Notes under the pieces: generated by a model
The model's database searches: none
Told to the model about the DNA's origin: nothing
What the model saw: only the letters and a program-made list of their open reading frames with translations
Translations under genes and position numbers: made by a program
Shown: one piece after another, positions 37,501 through 48,701 of the stretch
Numbering within the stretch: position 1 is the first letter of the stretch
How the letters are laid out: each line of letters begins with the position of its first letter
DNA from: Ehretia macrophylla
Taxonomy: Eukaryota; Streptophyta; Magnoliopsida; Boraginales; Ehretiaceae
Length of the DNA: 64,000 bases
Direction of reading: 5' to 3'
Assembly: GCA_037974665.1 (NCBI GenBank)
Contig: CM075778.1
Coordinates: 29,082,001 to 29,146,000 of the forward strand

Positions 37501-40500
37501 GAACATACTGACACTCAAAATCATCGAAATTCCACTGCTCGAGAATCAAGAAACTATGGCTCAATTATGTTCACCTGACAATTAAAATTTTTTGTTTACC
37601 ACATTTTATGCATTTTTCACTTTTAAGTTTTAGAACTTTCTTCTGCTAAATTTTAGACAAGCTACACATAACTAACTTGCAAATCATATTTTTTCAAAGC
37701 CTATGACTACAATTCTTTTTTCGTGCATGATAGATGTTTTTTGCTTTGCTTACATAATGCTTTACATATTTCATCTGTCATGATTCTTTTCTAGACACTT
37801 TGACACAAAAAACCATTTTTTTCTATTTAGAACTTAAGATACCATAAATAATAAGAGATTGTGTTGGGTTAAATAGGATTTGCTTTGATTTAATATGTAT
37901 AATAATAAGAGATTGGGTTGGGTTAAATAGGATTTGCTTTGATTCAATATATACATAGTATGCACTTATTCTAATAAGTTGAATAATTGGATCTTTAAGC
38001 TAATTATGTATAATTCAATGAATTCTTAATTGGTTAAATAAGTATAAAAATAATACTTAAAATTTTATAGTATTTTGAATCTTAACTTGGTCACTTAATG
38101 TGATAATATGTTTACTGTTAAGCAACAACTTAAAAAAATATCTTTATAAATTAATAATTATTTACTTATTGACAAAATAAATATCTACCTAAGTTAATAG
38201 AATTTAGGTGGTCCGAGAATTACATATACATATGCACCTATATAAGCTAAATATGCTCAAAGGTAAAGAAAATTAACCTCATCAAACAAAGAATAGGAAG
38301 TAGTACATATACATATGCACCTATACAAAACTTCGTTACCTTACGCCTTCAATCCAACCAGGAAAAGGTTCTTTGATAGTACTTGTTATAATTGTTGGGC
38401 GCAAGATAATGATATCCAAATTTTCGTTTAGATGTCCTAAAAGCATCTCCCCCATTGCTTTAGTAAATGCATACGTGTTTGGCCATCCATGTAGAGATGT
38501 CCTGGAGAAATTCTTCATGTAAGAACTAAATAAAATACAAATTGGCATAGTGAACAAAGAAAAAACGAATTGAGTTTATGGAGAAAGAATAGTGAAGAAA
38601 GAAAAAGCAATTCTTTATTTTTTTTAGAATTGTGTGAATCAATAAACTATTTTGATCCCAAAAAAAAAAAGGACACATCATCATGAGAAATAGAAGGAGC
38701 TAAAAATGTAAATTAGTGAAGTTCGTTTACTATCCATTAGTGATACCATTATTTTATAAGAAATCTTAAATGTCACCCTATTTTTATCACACAAATATCA
38801 CATCTTACGTGTATGTCTAGTTGGCTTGTTAACTTAAATTTTTTTTAAATTTTCTCTCTTCTTTTAACATACTAACTAAGCATACATATAGAATCGGATG
38901 TAATATTTAGGTGATAAAAATAAGCATACATAATAAGTCTTGTCCATGACATATGATCCCGCTCTGGCTATTGATATTCGAGAAATTAGGAAAAAGAAAA
39001 TGATGTTTCAATCTTGCATATGATCCCGCTCAGATTTTCCTAGAAGTGATTACATGAATCTTGTATATGCATGTAAGTGGGAGGCCTACCATGCAGCTCG
39101 GATAACACTCATGATGGTTCATGGTTATGTCTTAGTATTCAGAATGCAAGAAGCTTAATTGCATTTTTACTCGTGTAATGCTACTAAAACTTTTATTGTT
39201 GATAAGTTCATCAATTGTTTCTTTTTTGGTAATAATGAAAATCTGAATTCACATACATCATGCCCATCAAGGACGGATGTGTATTGAGATGAGTAGGGCA
39301 GTATTTTTTAAAGAAATGTGCATGCATAAAGTACGTACTTTTAGTCTGAGAATTCAATTTAGATCCCACTAAAAAACATTATTTGTATGTTATATCATAT
39401 TGTGTGTTTTTAGTTTATACTGATCAAAAATCTTAAATTTGCTTCTAACATCGTGATGCATTAATTGTGTGTTTTAGATAGATACTAACCTTTGTTTGCC
39501 TAACTCTTTCAAGGCTGATGTTATATCCTTTTCAGTAGCTTGCTGAGCTCGAAGTTCTCTTAGTCTTTCATCCACTAGCTTCTTCTCTGCATCAATATCA
39601 AGATACGAGGCAGAGGCTCCATGGAGTGTCTCCCCCATTCGGAAAGGTTTCTCTGGTATGATTCCTATCTTCTGATCACCGCAAACATAGGCTACACAGT
39701 GATTTAACTTTTAAGCATTAATAACACGTTGCTTTTATGTATTCAAATTTTGAATTTGGATGAAGCAATCTTAACAATTTTCAATCCATTCTTCTTGAAA
39801 AAAAGTGAGGGATAGAAAGTGGAGCTTCTTCAGTGCCCATTTAATTTAAAAGTTTAAACTGTTAGATAGTGTATATTTAATTAATTTAATATTTATGATC
39901 AAATATTCATTTAAGATGGTATCAAAAAGCCAAAGTTATAAGTTCAGTATCCTCTTGGGGCCTGTTGGAGACGTAAGTCTCACTACTAGAATCTCGTTTA
40001 TCACATGCATAGCTTGCACGTGAGGGGAGGCATAAGAGATTCTAGTAGTGAGACTTACGTCTCCAACAGGCCCCAAGAGGAGACTGAACTTATAACTTTG
40101 GCTTTTTAATACCATCTTAAATGAATATTTGATCTAAAAGTTTAAGTTGTTAAATAGTGTATAATTAATTAACAGAGCTAGTACTAAGTAGTAACCAGTA
40201 GATATATGGATAAGCAGCCCTACTTTCGAACATTTTTTGGCGAAGTTTAGAACATTTACTGCTCCGGAAGCATTGATACCCAAGGCAACATCATACCTGA
40301 ATATTAACACCCAAAAGACATTTAAGAGTTAAACTTCATTTCTCTTGCTGGATATTCAACCTATACTTCTAATATTACCTTTCGAAAAACCTTGTTGTGG
40401 CATTAGAATTAACAACAACGTCTATTTCTCTCCACATATCATTTCTCAAATCGGAATCTTGAATCCCTAAGTTCTCACAAGCAACGTCACCAGGAACTGG

Positions 40501-41729
40501 AACGACTTTGTCTGCGAGAAGGGGTCTCAAGTTGGCACCCCATTTCTCCTTCAACACTTTAAATAGCTCGGTTTCAATGTTCTGCAGGTACATAATAACA
40601 TGGTTCCTTAAGGGCCTTTGTAGTCTATTGTAATTTACAGAAACAGCGTTTCATTTTCATTATTCATCCTTTGTAGTCTATTGTAATTTACAGAAACAGC
40701 GTTTCATTTTCATTATTCATTTATCACCTTCTTTAAAAATGTTTTGTTTGTATGCTAAAGTAGTTTACAAACTTTTTTATTTCTCTCTCTTCCTTTAGCA
40801 TGTCTCAACTAATTAAATGGGATAATATCTAGCATTTAGTTTAGTTACAGAAATCACTACAGCATAAGAATTAGACCAGACTTCAAAGCACCAGAGAAAG
40901 GAAAAGAAAGACTTCCATATCCTAGCGTAGGACAAAAGTATAAAAACGACTATAAATGAGCGAATGGTGACTGAGCCAAACCGTTGATATCGTATGATAC
41001 TCGCAGTGTATGAGAGGTTGCGAGGTTAAATTTCATTGGTTACATCTATATACATGTGTATAGCCTTAGATCTCTCTTTTTGAATAAATAAATAAATAAA
41101 TAAAAAAAGAAGAAAAAGAAAAAAGAAAAAATGTTGATATCGTAAAGATGCTTAATCCACTTAAAAGATCTGAGGGTACGCACCTCATCATATAATCGTC
41201 GTCTAGCTGACACGACATCTGCTGCTCTCATTAGAAGGAAGAGCTTGTTGATGTTTGGCTGGATGTCAAGTATCCGCTCCACTAGCACTGCATCGAAATT
41301 GTAGTCATGCACTCGAGCATGCAAATTACTTTATAGAAGTAACTACGACGAAGTTAAAACTATGCGGGGCTCCAAATTACAAAAGCTGGCGAGGAGAGGA
41401 GAGAGAAGGGAGATGAGCTAGTGCATTGAAGTTTTCGGGTAATGATTATACGGTACAAACGGAAATTAAGGTGTACACTCATACAGTAAAAGTATTTAAT
41501 ATAATAATTTTTTTTTAAAACCAAAAAAAAAAAAAATTATCAAGCACACCCTTATTCTCAAGTGGCTCCGCCACTGAATGGAGCAATTTATTCTGTTAGA
41601 AGTAAAAGATTAATTGCTGAAACTGCATAAAACGCCAAGTTAGAGAGTAACTTTTGCTAGAAAGCCAGTGGCGCCTGTGATCAATATAGTCTTGCCCTCA
41701 AGAAACTGAAAAATGCTGTTGGATTCCAT
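32921..41729 (-). CDS. Fatty acyl-CoA reductase copy C, ten exons, 494 codons
   Basis: Alcohol-forming fatty acyl-CoA reductase: NADPH-dependent reduction of long-chain acyl-CoA to primary fatty alcohol, feeding wax or suberin synthesis, expected at the ER. Exons: 41651-41729, 41184-41287, 40379-40581, 40196-40296, 39490-39691, 38340-38501, 36101-36182, 35615-35884, 33219-33346, 32921-33074. The summed length of 1485 bases is in frame throughout and fits the ~490-residue family. TGATGFLAK (residues ~18-26) is the Rossmann loop, [16 protein letters not shown] lies near residue 125-140, and YAFTK in exon 6 is the YxxxK catalytic pair. Exons 8-10 form the C-terminal FAR domain. The N-terminus has no evident transit peptide, unlike plastid FAR2/MS2 types. 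The oddity is the exon 1 donor, which reads AAAAG/TT where copies A and B have GT. A GT one base earlier could be used but would shift the frame. Expression is therefore uncertain. Confidence 0.8.
34490..34610. repeat. (TA)n/(GT)n compound microsatellite in FAR intron 8
   Basis: Runs of TA followed by two GT tracts separated by ATATATAT. The matching place in unit 1 (4,510-4,720) has longer TA runs and short AC tracts, so the locus has changed length since duplication. Confidence 0.9.
34670..35002. mobile_element. CACTA-like element terminus in intron 8, unit 2
   Basis: Read on the minus strand it begins CACTACAAGAAATTTC and is followed by GTCTCC/GAGACG subterminal repeats. A perfect-looking hairpin of the same repeats (GGTCTGTCTCCATTCC paired with its complement) is at about 34,110-34,162. 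Confidence 0.55.
36595..37492 (-). mobile_element. Tandem TRIM (family T1), unit 2 copy
   Basis: Ortholog of 11597-12489, with the same CTAAT duplication on its left (36590-36594) and LTRs at 36595-36715, 36960-37080 and 37397 to about 37492. The last LTR breaks off before its end, so the right-hand target duplication is lost in this unit. Confidence 0.7.
39897..40134. repeat. Large hairpin: inverted duplication with ~97-bp arms in FAR intron 4
   Basis: The left arm (39897-39994) and right arm (40035-40134) are almost exact complements, including GGAGACGTAAGTCTCACTAC and its inverse. A ~40-bp loop contains CATGCATAGCTTGCACG. Copy B has a single arm plus the loop in the opposite orientation (about 27,650-27,780), so the hairpin arose in copy C by inverted duplication of one T2-like remnant. 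Confidence 0.8.
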
Positions 41730-41811
41730 TTGTGAAACTGATAAAGGGACTCCCGTAATATGATTTGCGGATTCAAATCAAACACCCGTGTTCTCATATG
41801 CATTACTGCTA

Positions 41812-41821
41812 CCTATATATA
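41812..41821 (-). promoter_or_regulatory. TATA box of FAR copy C
   Basis: TATATATAGG on the minus strand, about 83 bases upstream of the ATG at 41729, identical to that of copy A. Confidence 0.55.
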
Positions 41822-43100
41822 CGAGGAAACATTCGGGGCAACATAGTGGGGGACAACATAGGTTATGCTGCTTGTAATTCGTTGCAGCATAACCTATATA
41901 TACAAGGAAACATTCGGTGCAACGGCGCCGTCTTCCCGTACTTCAGGAGTTATTCCAGAAGGTGGCGGGTGGGATCAGTAGAAAGCGACGCATGATGGTG
42001 GGTGAAATTCACAAACTGAAAGTTGAATGGTGACACCTAATCAAATTATAATCATGAATTCATCAGTTTCTTTCATTAGGCTATCTTCGAAATTGAAATA
42101 TATAAAATTAAAAAAAATATTATGTATCACTTTAATTTTTGTATATTTAATACAAAATGACGCAAACTTGACTCCCAATTTTCCCTTTAACAATTTGTTC
42201 AAATTTTTATGATGAGAAGAAAAGGTAACGATATGGCCCAAAAGAAAGAGAGAAGTAAAATAAAAGACAAGAATTTTCTCCCATTTTATTTGGATTGATA
42301 GCTAACATCTTGTTTGGAAAAAAGAATAGAAAGGAAAGCGAATTGAGTTGGAGTCATTTTAAAACAAACGAATGGACTTTTTATTATGTTCTGAAAAATT
42401 TTAGTTTAAACAACTAGGGTTTTGATTCAGTGATAATGTTACTCACTGTTATGCAAAAGGTTCTCAACTTGAGTCTCGTTAGTTACATTGTACGGTTTTA
42501 GGCATTCTTCAAAAGATTTTGTAAATTTAAAAGATTGACACTCTTGTAATAATAAGAATGAAATTGACCAAAAGTATAAATATTAAAAATTAAATGCGTC
42601 ACTTTTAAAATGATTAGAACGAGAATAAGAAAACTTGCCAATATTAAATACTATTTATGAAATTTGTCCTTGACTATATTTAAAAGGCTTGAATACAACG
42701 AAGACATTTCCAACTACTTATAGCTGTCTATGGTCGGTGAAGCCACCGTGTCGCAAGCAACAGAACATTTGGGCATTAACATTGACTTTCGGGAAAATAA
42801 TGAAAAAGACTCACAGTGGCCTGATATGTTCGCCAAGTTATTTGATGCGTCCGTATTAATAATTTCCTCTATTTTTGAAAACTATTAATTTGTCAATAAG
42901 AGAAGAAGAAGTCTGGAGAAAAAATATAGGAACATTTATGTTTAAACAAAAGAAAGACAAGAGGAACAAGAAAGCGTTAATTGAGGAGTGAAAAAGAAAA
43001 AAGAAGAGAGAGAAAAATTAAAACGATAAGAGAGAGAAATTTTAAAAAAAATATCAAGTGGACATGTCAATTAGGAGGTGATAAAAAAGGGTGACATCTA
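41822..43100 (-). other. Upstream region of FAR copy C and spacer
   Basis: The first 600 bases match the upstream region of copy A. A short duplication of the CTATATATACAAGGAAACATTCGG-type block appears at 41,813-41,840 and 41,894-41,917. From about 42,525 to 42,670 there is a piece of the foldback MITE known from 1,892. From 42,680 to 43,100 the sequence is AT-rich with no gene seen. Confidence 0.45.
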
Positions 43101-43735
43101 ATATTACTCTTTAACCAATTAAGAGTCCATTACCAATTAACATAAAGATTCAATGTATTCAACTTTATCAAAAGAAGTGCATAAAATATATATTGAATGA
43201 AATCAAATATGATTTAACCCAACACAATCTCTTATTATTTATGGTATCTTCAGCCTTAAAATAGAAAAATGGCTTCACATCTCAAAGGTGTAAAAAAAGA
43301 AACATGACAAATCAAATGCGCAATATATTATGTGAATATAGCAAAGAACAATTTTCATGCATGCAAAAAGAATTATAGCAATGGGTTTTGAAGAAATAGG
43401 ATTTACAAGTTAGTCAATAGTAGTTTGTCTAAATTTAGTACGAGAAAGTTATAATAATTTAAAAGTAAAAAGTATATAGAATGTGTTAAAGAGAAAAGAT
43501 TAATTGTTTGGCGGACAATCATGAGAAAAAGGTATTTAATTTTTAGGTAATTATTAATTTATGGAATATTTGGATATATAAATTACAAATAAAATATTTA
43601 AAATATATTATTTTATAATTTAATGGAGATTATTAGTTTAATACATTGGTCCTGACTTGGGACTGGATGATTTATTATTTAAAAGAGATTATTAATTTAT
43701 CGAATATTAATTTAAAGAGGCTCTACTTACATTGA
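43100..43735 (-). repeat. Dispersed AT-rich repeat (inverted relative to FAR intron 6)
   Basis: Reverse-complement similarity to about 37,620-38,020 is clear (for example AACCCAACACAATCTC). The same sequence in the same orientation recurs at 50,430-51,150. Together with 43,736-43,820 it forms an inverted pair of about 80 bp at its ends, so it may be a decayed TIR transposon. No open frame. Confidence 0.5.
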
Positions 43736-44098
43736 ATGCACTTATTTTAATAAAGTTGAATAATTGGATTTTTATGCTAATTATGTATAATTCAATGAAT
43801 TCTCAATTGGTTAAATACGTATAGAAATAGTAGTTTAAATTTTATTGTATGTTAAATCTTACTTTGGTCTTTAATGTGATAATATGTTTACTATTAAGCA
43901 AAAAAATTAAACTTCTTTATAAACTAATAATTATTAACTTATTGACAAAATCCATATCTCCCTAAGTTAATAGAATTTAGGTGGTCGGAAAACGAATAGT
44001 TTAGAGGGGTTATATTGTATATAAATATGCACCTATATAAGTTAAATCTCCTCAAAAGTAAAGAAAATTAACATCATTAAACAAAGAATATGAAGTAG
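43736..44098 (-). repeat. Relic of FAR intron 6 from a lost copy
   Basis: It matches 37,960-38,305 and, across the LINE, 12,905-12,939 plus 18,344-18,640, up to about 35 bases short of exon 6. The match stops at 44,098, where LTR-like sequence begins. Confidence 0.6.
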
Positions 44099-45225
44099 TT
44101 AATGGGTTTAAACTCCTGGTTTTGGTCATGGACAATGGGTTAATAGGAAGTACTATTTACTTGCTATCTTGTGTTTTCCCGTGTTATTTGTGATTATACG
44201 GCCATTTCAAGTGTAAAAGCTTAAATTGTGATTAATTGTGAGGGCGGCCTACTTTGTCGTCTCTCATATATGATTATTGATATTCTTGGTTCTCGTGATC
44301 ATATTTCGGGGTTGCGCAACCTTCTCGGACATGGTAGTATCGAGAAACTCTGGGCAGCATCGGGCTGTCGGTCTCCCTCGACTACCATGATGCATATTCT
44401 ATTTCTCGCTGAGTATACTCCACTACCCCAGAGGCGTGGTTCATCTCGTTGGGGTATATGGACCTACCTCAGGAGAAATGGGTCGTAGGATCGAGGTACA
44501 TCTAGAGTATCCCATTGGGAGGAATAAGGGGTTTGCCAGTATTTGCTTGAAGATCGTGGTTCATGGTCCGAGATTGAAGACATGAAGTTGAACTGTATCC
44601 TTTTATAAAGTGTTTAATTGCTTGTTTCAATAGCTTGCTTATATGTGATATTTGTGTGTTATCTTTGTACATTTCATGAAAGCATTTCCCTGCATCACCT
44701 CCCTCGTTGGGCAACATTGTTGCTCACTCCTAATTACCCACCTTTCAAGTATTGCAGTATTAGAAGGAATGTTAGTGCTTGCGGTGCTTGGTCCTTGCTT
44801 GGGAGTCAATGTGTTATGTGGCGTAGGTTGTAAAGATGTTACTTTTGAATTGTATGTATTCAATGAATAAAGAAATGTAAATTAAGTTTAATTGGGTCAT
44901 TAGAGTGGTATGATAACCTAGTTATGTAATAGGTTAGTATTATTTCAATTCAAGCATGAATGTACATGTCTAAAGAAAAAGAGTTAGGGTAGCCTTTGAA
45001 TTTGGAGATATATAATTTCTTGGGTTTGTTTGTTGAGAACCAAGGCTCGGATGGCCTTGAGAAGTTGTTGAATGTGTTGGACACGATACTGGTCCACTTA
45101 TATTCTGTTTGCAGGTTTTGGTTTGTCCTATAAACAAGGAAGACTCCGTCCATTTCCCTTCGTTTTTGGTGCCTTGGGTTTTTGGGATCGGGACCCCGGT
45201 CTCGTGAGGGATCAGGGTATTACAA
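44099..45225 (+). mobile_element. Truncated Tekay-like (Ty3/gypsy) LTR fragment
   Basis: The right end reads GGGATCAGGGTATTACA, resembling the GGGATCGGGGTGTTACA end typical of Tekay-type LTRs. It abuts a T1 LTR fragment. The left end meets FAR intron sequence without a recognisable TG start or target duplication. Short open frames inside do not resemble pol proteins. Broken. Confidence 0.4.
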
Positions 45226-45334
45226 ATGAGATTTTATCTTAAAACTAATTGGTATTAAGTAGAGTAGCCCAGAATCAATAAGGTGGTTTTAGAGTTTCTG
45301 ATTTTTAAATGTGGGACAAATGTTTATTTTAACA
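45226..45334 (-). mobile_element. Fragment of a T1 TRIM LTR
   Basis: It matches most of the 121-bp T1 LTR (AAAACTAATTGGTATTAAG onward) and ends TTTTAACA. Confidence 0.55.
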
Positions 45335-45758
45335 GGTCAGGCCAAAAACATGATTTTTTCAGCACTAAATCCCCTTCTTTGATCGCTCAAATCAAGCCTA
45401 TTTAACGAAGCTTTGAGTCATTGTCCTTTTGCCTGCCAACATTCTAATATGGGTTTTCTACCAGAATTCCTCGACCAGATCGAGGTCCTCTCTCAATGCC
45501 TAGTTATTGACTTCTTATTCAAACTTTTGAACTCTAGAGGTCAGAGAACTGACCTCCACTGAAAGAACTGCTTCTGCACTAGAGGTCAGGTAGAATGAAG
45601 TCTCGATTGTGGCTGTGCTGGGTGTAGTCCTTAGAGCTGATGAGTCAATATTTTTTTTCCTAAAATCTTTCTTTTTACATGCATTGCATACTTGAATTGG
45701 TGAAAAGTTGATCATTCTTGTATATTTTGGTGCAATGTAGGTCACACGTGAGGGAGAA
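45335..45758. other. Unassigned spacer
   Basis: No gene is recognised. It contains two inverted CTAGAGGTCAG-type motifs near 45,534-45,590. Its last ~20 bases resemble T1 internal sequence. Confidence 0.35.
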
Positions 45759-46106
45759 TATCAGAATATACACTTGTCTCACATCGAAAAATCAGAAACT
45801 CTTAGATTATCTTATAAGATCCTGGGCTACTCCACTTAACACCAAGTGGTTTTAGGATGGAATCTCAGTTATCTTAATATGGAATTAGAGTTAGGCCTAT
45901 GCTATAGTCTTATTCGTCTTCTGCTTGTGTCCCATGCGACATCTTCTACGTGTGACCCTTCTGAAATTATGTCACATGTGTGTTCAATCTTCTTCCATGT
46001 ATATTATCTTCCACTCATGTCCATTTGTGACCCATCTCAAAATTAGGTTACATTTATATTCAATCTTCCATGTGTATCCCACGTGGGTTCAACCTTTCAT
46101 GTGTTC

Positions 46107-46375
46107 TGTTAAGTAACCATCTCATCTAAAAGTTTAAACTGTTAGAGAGATGTTTATTATATTATTTATTATCTTTAATACATCTCCGCAAGTGCAGACG
46201 GAGTTAGATTTTTAGCCTTACACTTGGACAGTTTTAATATTTTTAAATGGGTAGTGATGAGTTTTGAACCCAGGACCTTTTGGTACCTAGGCTCTAATAC
46301 CATGTTAAATTATCATCTCATCTAAAAGTTTTAGCAGTTAGAGAGGGGTTATTATATTACTTATTATATTCAACA
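46107..46375 (-). mobile_element. Mini-LTR element (family T2), 269 bp, with target duplication
   Basis: Terminal direct repeats of 76 and 73 bp (46107-46182, 46303-46375) both start TGTTAA and end in CA. A perfect 5-bp duplication TGTTC flanks the element (46102-46106, 46376-46380). On the minus strand the 5' repeat is followed at once by TGGTATTAGAGCCTAGG, an iMet-type primer site. There is no coding capacity. By its structure this is a complete LTR retroelement of extreme small size, inserted into the T1 TRIM. Confidence 0.75.
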
Positions 46376-46418
46376 TGTTCATCCACCACATGTATTCAAT
46401 CTTTCATGTGTAACCCCT

Positions 46419-48701
46419 TATCACGCACCGACCCTGACCCATCGCTAGGACTAGGCCAGAACGTGACGTGAACGGGAAAGATAACCTGTACATTCATCAA
46501 ATCATAATTTAAGCATTCATAATCTTGCAAGAACTTCAAAAGGGGGTGCCCAAAACTATTGGCACTCCATCTTCCATTAACCTATTTCATAATTACAAGG
46601 CCTAGTAACACCCATCAAGCATGTTACAAATCCTCCAAGCCTTCTAGGCCTCAAAAGAATAAGACAATAGTGAGATTACAATCCAACATCCTAAAAGAAT
46701 ATTACAGTCATTAAATTTGTTCACATTAACCTAGTTCCTAACATCCAAAAATTCATCATTACAAGCAGGCAGAGCCGGATCACAACAAGCAGAAATTTGA
46801 CTCGTCACACAAGTAGGCCTCGCCTTCTGTTTGAGTCACTGGCTCAGGCGCAGCCTCACCTGAAGTATTATCATGAAATGTATGAGATACACTTAGCTCA
46901 GCTAAGGTTAACGGTCACGGGTAGTTTTTGCAAACATTTTCACATTTAGAAAACCTTTTTGAAAACATGACATGCACGAGTTACAAATAGATGCAAGAAC
47001 AAATGAACAAGAAATAACACATAATACCACCCTCCAAGGTCCTCAAGGAACCAAGCGAATGTAGTTTACCATATATCAAAGGATACAGTTTTCTTGGTAG
47101 TTGTAGTAAACGGTCGGCTTTGATTCAATCTTCATCCATTTCCCCAACACCAAACACAAGGTGATATCCGGATTATCTCTAGGGATCATAGTAGTCGAGA
47201 CCGACTAGTAGCCCGATGCTACCCAGAGGAAACGAATGCTACCATGCCAATAATTGTGGTTGCAACCGCCACGCCAACAGTTATAAACATTGTAAACAAC
47301 ATATAGAAGCATCGATCATTAATAGAGGAGGTAGCAAAGTAGGTTACCTCCGTCATGGCAGTAATATCTAAGAATAACAAATATCCACATAAGCAATCGC
47401 ATGTATACAACAATTGATGTGCCACATGGAATTATTATTATATCACCATAAAAAATTAACAATGCAACACCATAATTAAATACTACTAGGATAAACTAGG
47501 GTTCGATATGGTTCTAACACAACTGACCGCGCCTAAATCCAATATCGGTAGCTCCCGGAATCACTAAAATAAGTTCTATGCATTTTGGGTCATCTGGGCG
47601 TTACTTGCTCCATCCGGTCGGCCGGATGGAAGCCACAACGCCTGGAAAAAAGCAATGATCCGGGCGATACCTTCTTCATCCGTTCGACCGGATGAAGATG
47701 GTAACGCCCGGATAGCTGACGAGAAAATCCAGAATTTTGCTCAATCTTCAATTCCAACACCAATTCTCTTCTTCTTCTTACAACACACAACTTACACACA
47801 AACTTCACTCTACCATACTCCAACACCTTAACCTAACATGTTAAACATCAACCAAACAACGAATTACCATCAAGAATTAAATGACACACAAAGCTCCACA
47901 AATCACCACTCATCAAAGTTTGAAACCTCAACCTAACCTTTATGGGATATGCTCTAGCATTTCTTCTACCAATTATGTTCATTTTGCCTATCAACATATC
48001 CACATACTTCATTTGGGCAAGAATAGGCAAGTGATAGCCCTAGGACAACTCTTGCAACATCAACTCATTAATCAAAATCCAAACTTCAAAATAAGCATAT
48101 ATAACTTAGCTTAGGTTCAATAGATAGCTTAGATCACAAAAACAAGCAAGATGAAGACTTTGTAAAACCATAGATTTATATGAAAACATCCCTCACCTCA
48201 ACAATGCAAGAGAAATGCTAGCCCAATGTTGTAGGATGCAAGACAAGCTTAAAAAATGGCTAACAAGGGCTTCTCTCATTTTCTTCTTTCTCTTTTCTTC
48301 TCTCCCTCTCTTCTCCCTCTTTGATCGTGTATGAGTGGGTGAGTGGGTGTGTGTAGGGATTTTGTGTGTGTTTGTGTATGTTGTGTGTGTTTTGAGTGGC
48401 AAGAATAATGTATGTTAGGTAAAATATTATGTTGAAATGCCAAATGACCACCTTACCCTTCAACTAATACATGTATTGCTAGTTTGCCCTTCCTAGTTGA
48501 ATTGTAACTATTTAATTACTAACCTTGACTTGCTAGAATATATTTAATGTCTACGACACGTAAAATTCCATAATGCACGTAATTGAATATTTTGGCACGT
48601 AAAACGATGAATATGCACGTTAAATGATATTAATGCTTATTACTTAATGCTAATACATATGAAATGATATGAATGCACAAACTCTCGGGTCGGGTCTTAC
48701 A
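46419..48701 (+). mobile_element. Tekay-like Ty3/gypsy solo LTR (2.28 kb)
   Basis: The perfect 5-bp duplication CCCCT flanks it (46414-46418, 48702-48706), and restoring the flanks gives the T1 sequence GTAACCCCTTTCAAATC. The start TATCACGCACCGACCC and end GGGTCGGGTCTTACA resemble the TGTCACGCCCC...TTACA ends of Tekay chromovirus LTRs. A palindromic region near 47,595-47,705 pairs CATCCGGTCGGCCGGATGG-type motifs. No gag or pol is present, so internal sequence was lost by LTR recombination. Confidence 0.7.

Larger units (their letters stand above)
29028..42690. repeat. Segmental tandem duplication, unit 2 (contains FAR copy C)
   Basis: This is the shorter copy of the duplicated unit. It preserves the empty target sites of most elements that swell unit 1, and carries its own private Mutator-like foldback at 30,161-31,176 and an inverted duplication at 39,897-40,134. 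Elements shared by both units (hAT-like MITE, foldback MITE, CACTA-like end, tandem TRIM) must predate the duplication. Confidence 0.85.

Noticed and set aside
44228-44870. Several short open frames that look vaguely protein-like
   Set aside because: They overlap on both strands within an LTR-like segment, have no recognisable domain, and none is conserved elsewhere in the window.
45759-45879. Possible Cassandra TRIM carrying a 5S rRNA promoter
   Set aside because: The LTR is TRIM-like (CACATCG motif, primer site), but I could not find the conserved 5S rRNA internal control sequences in it.
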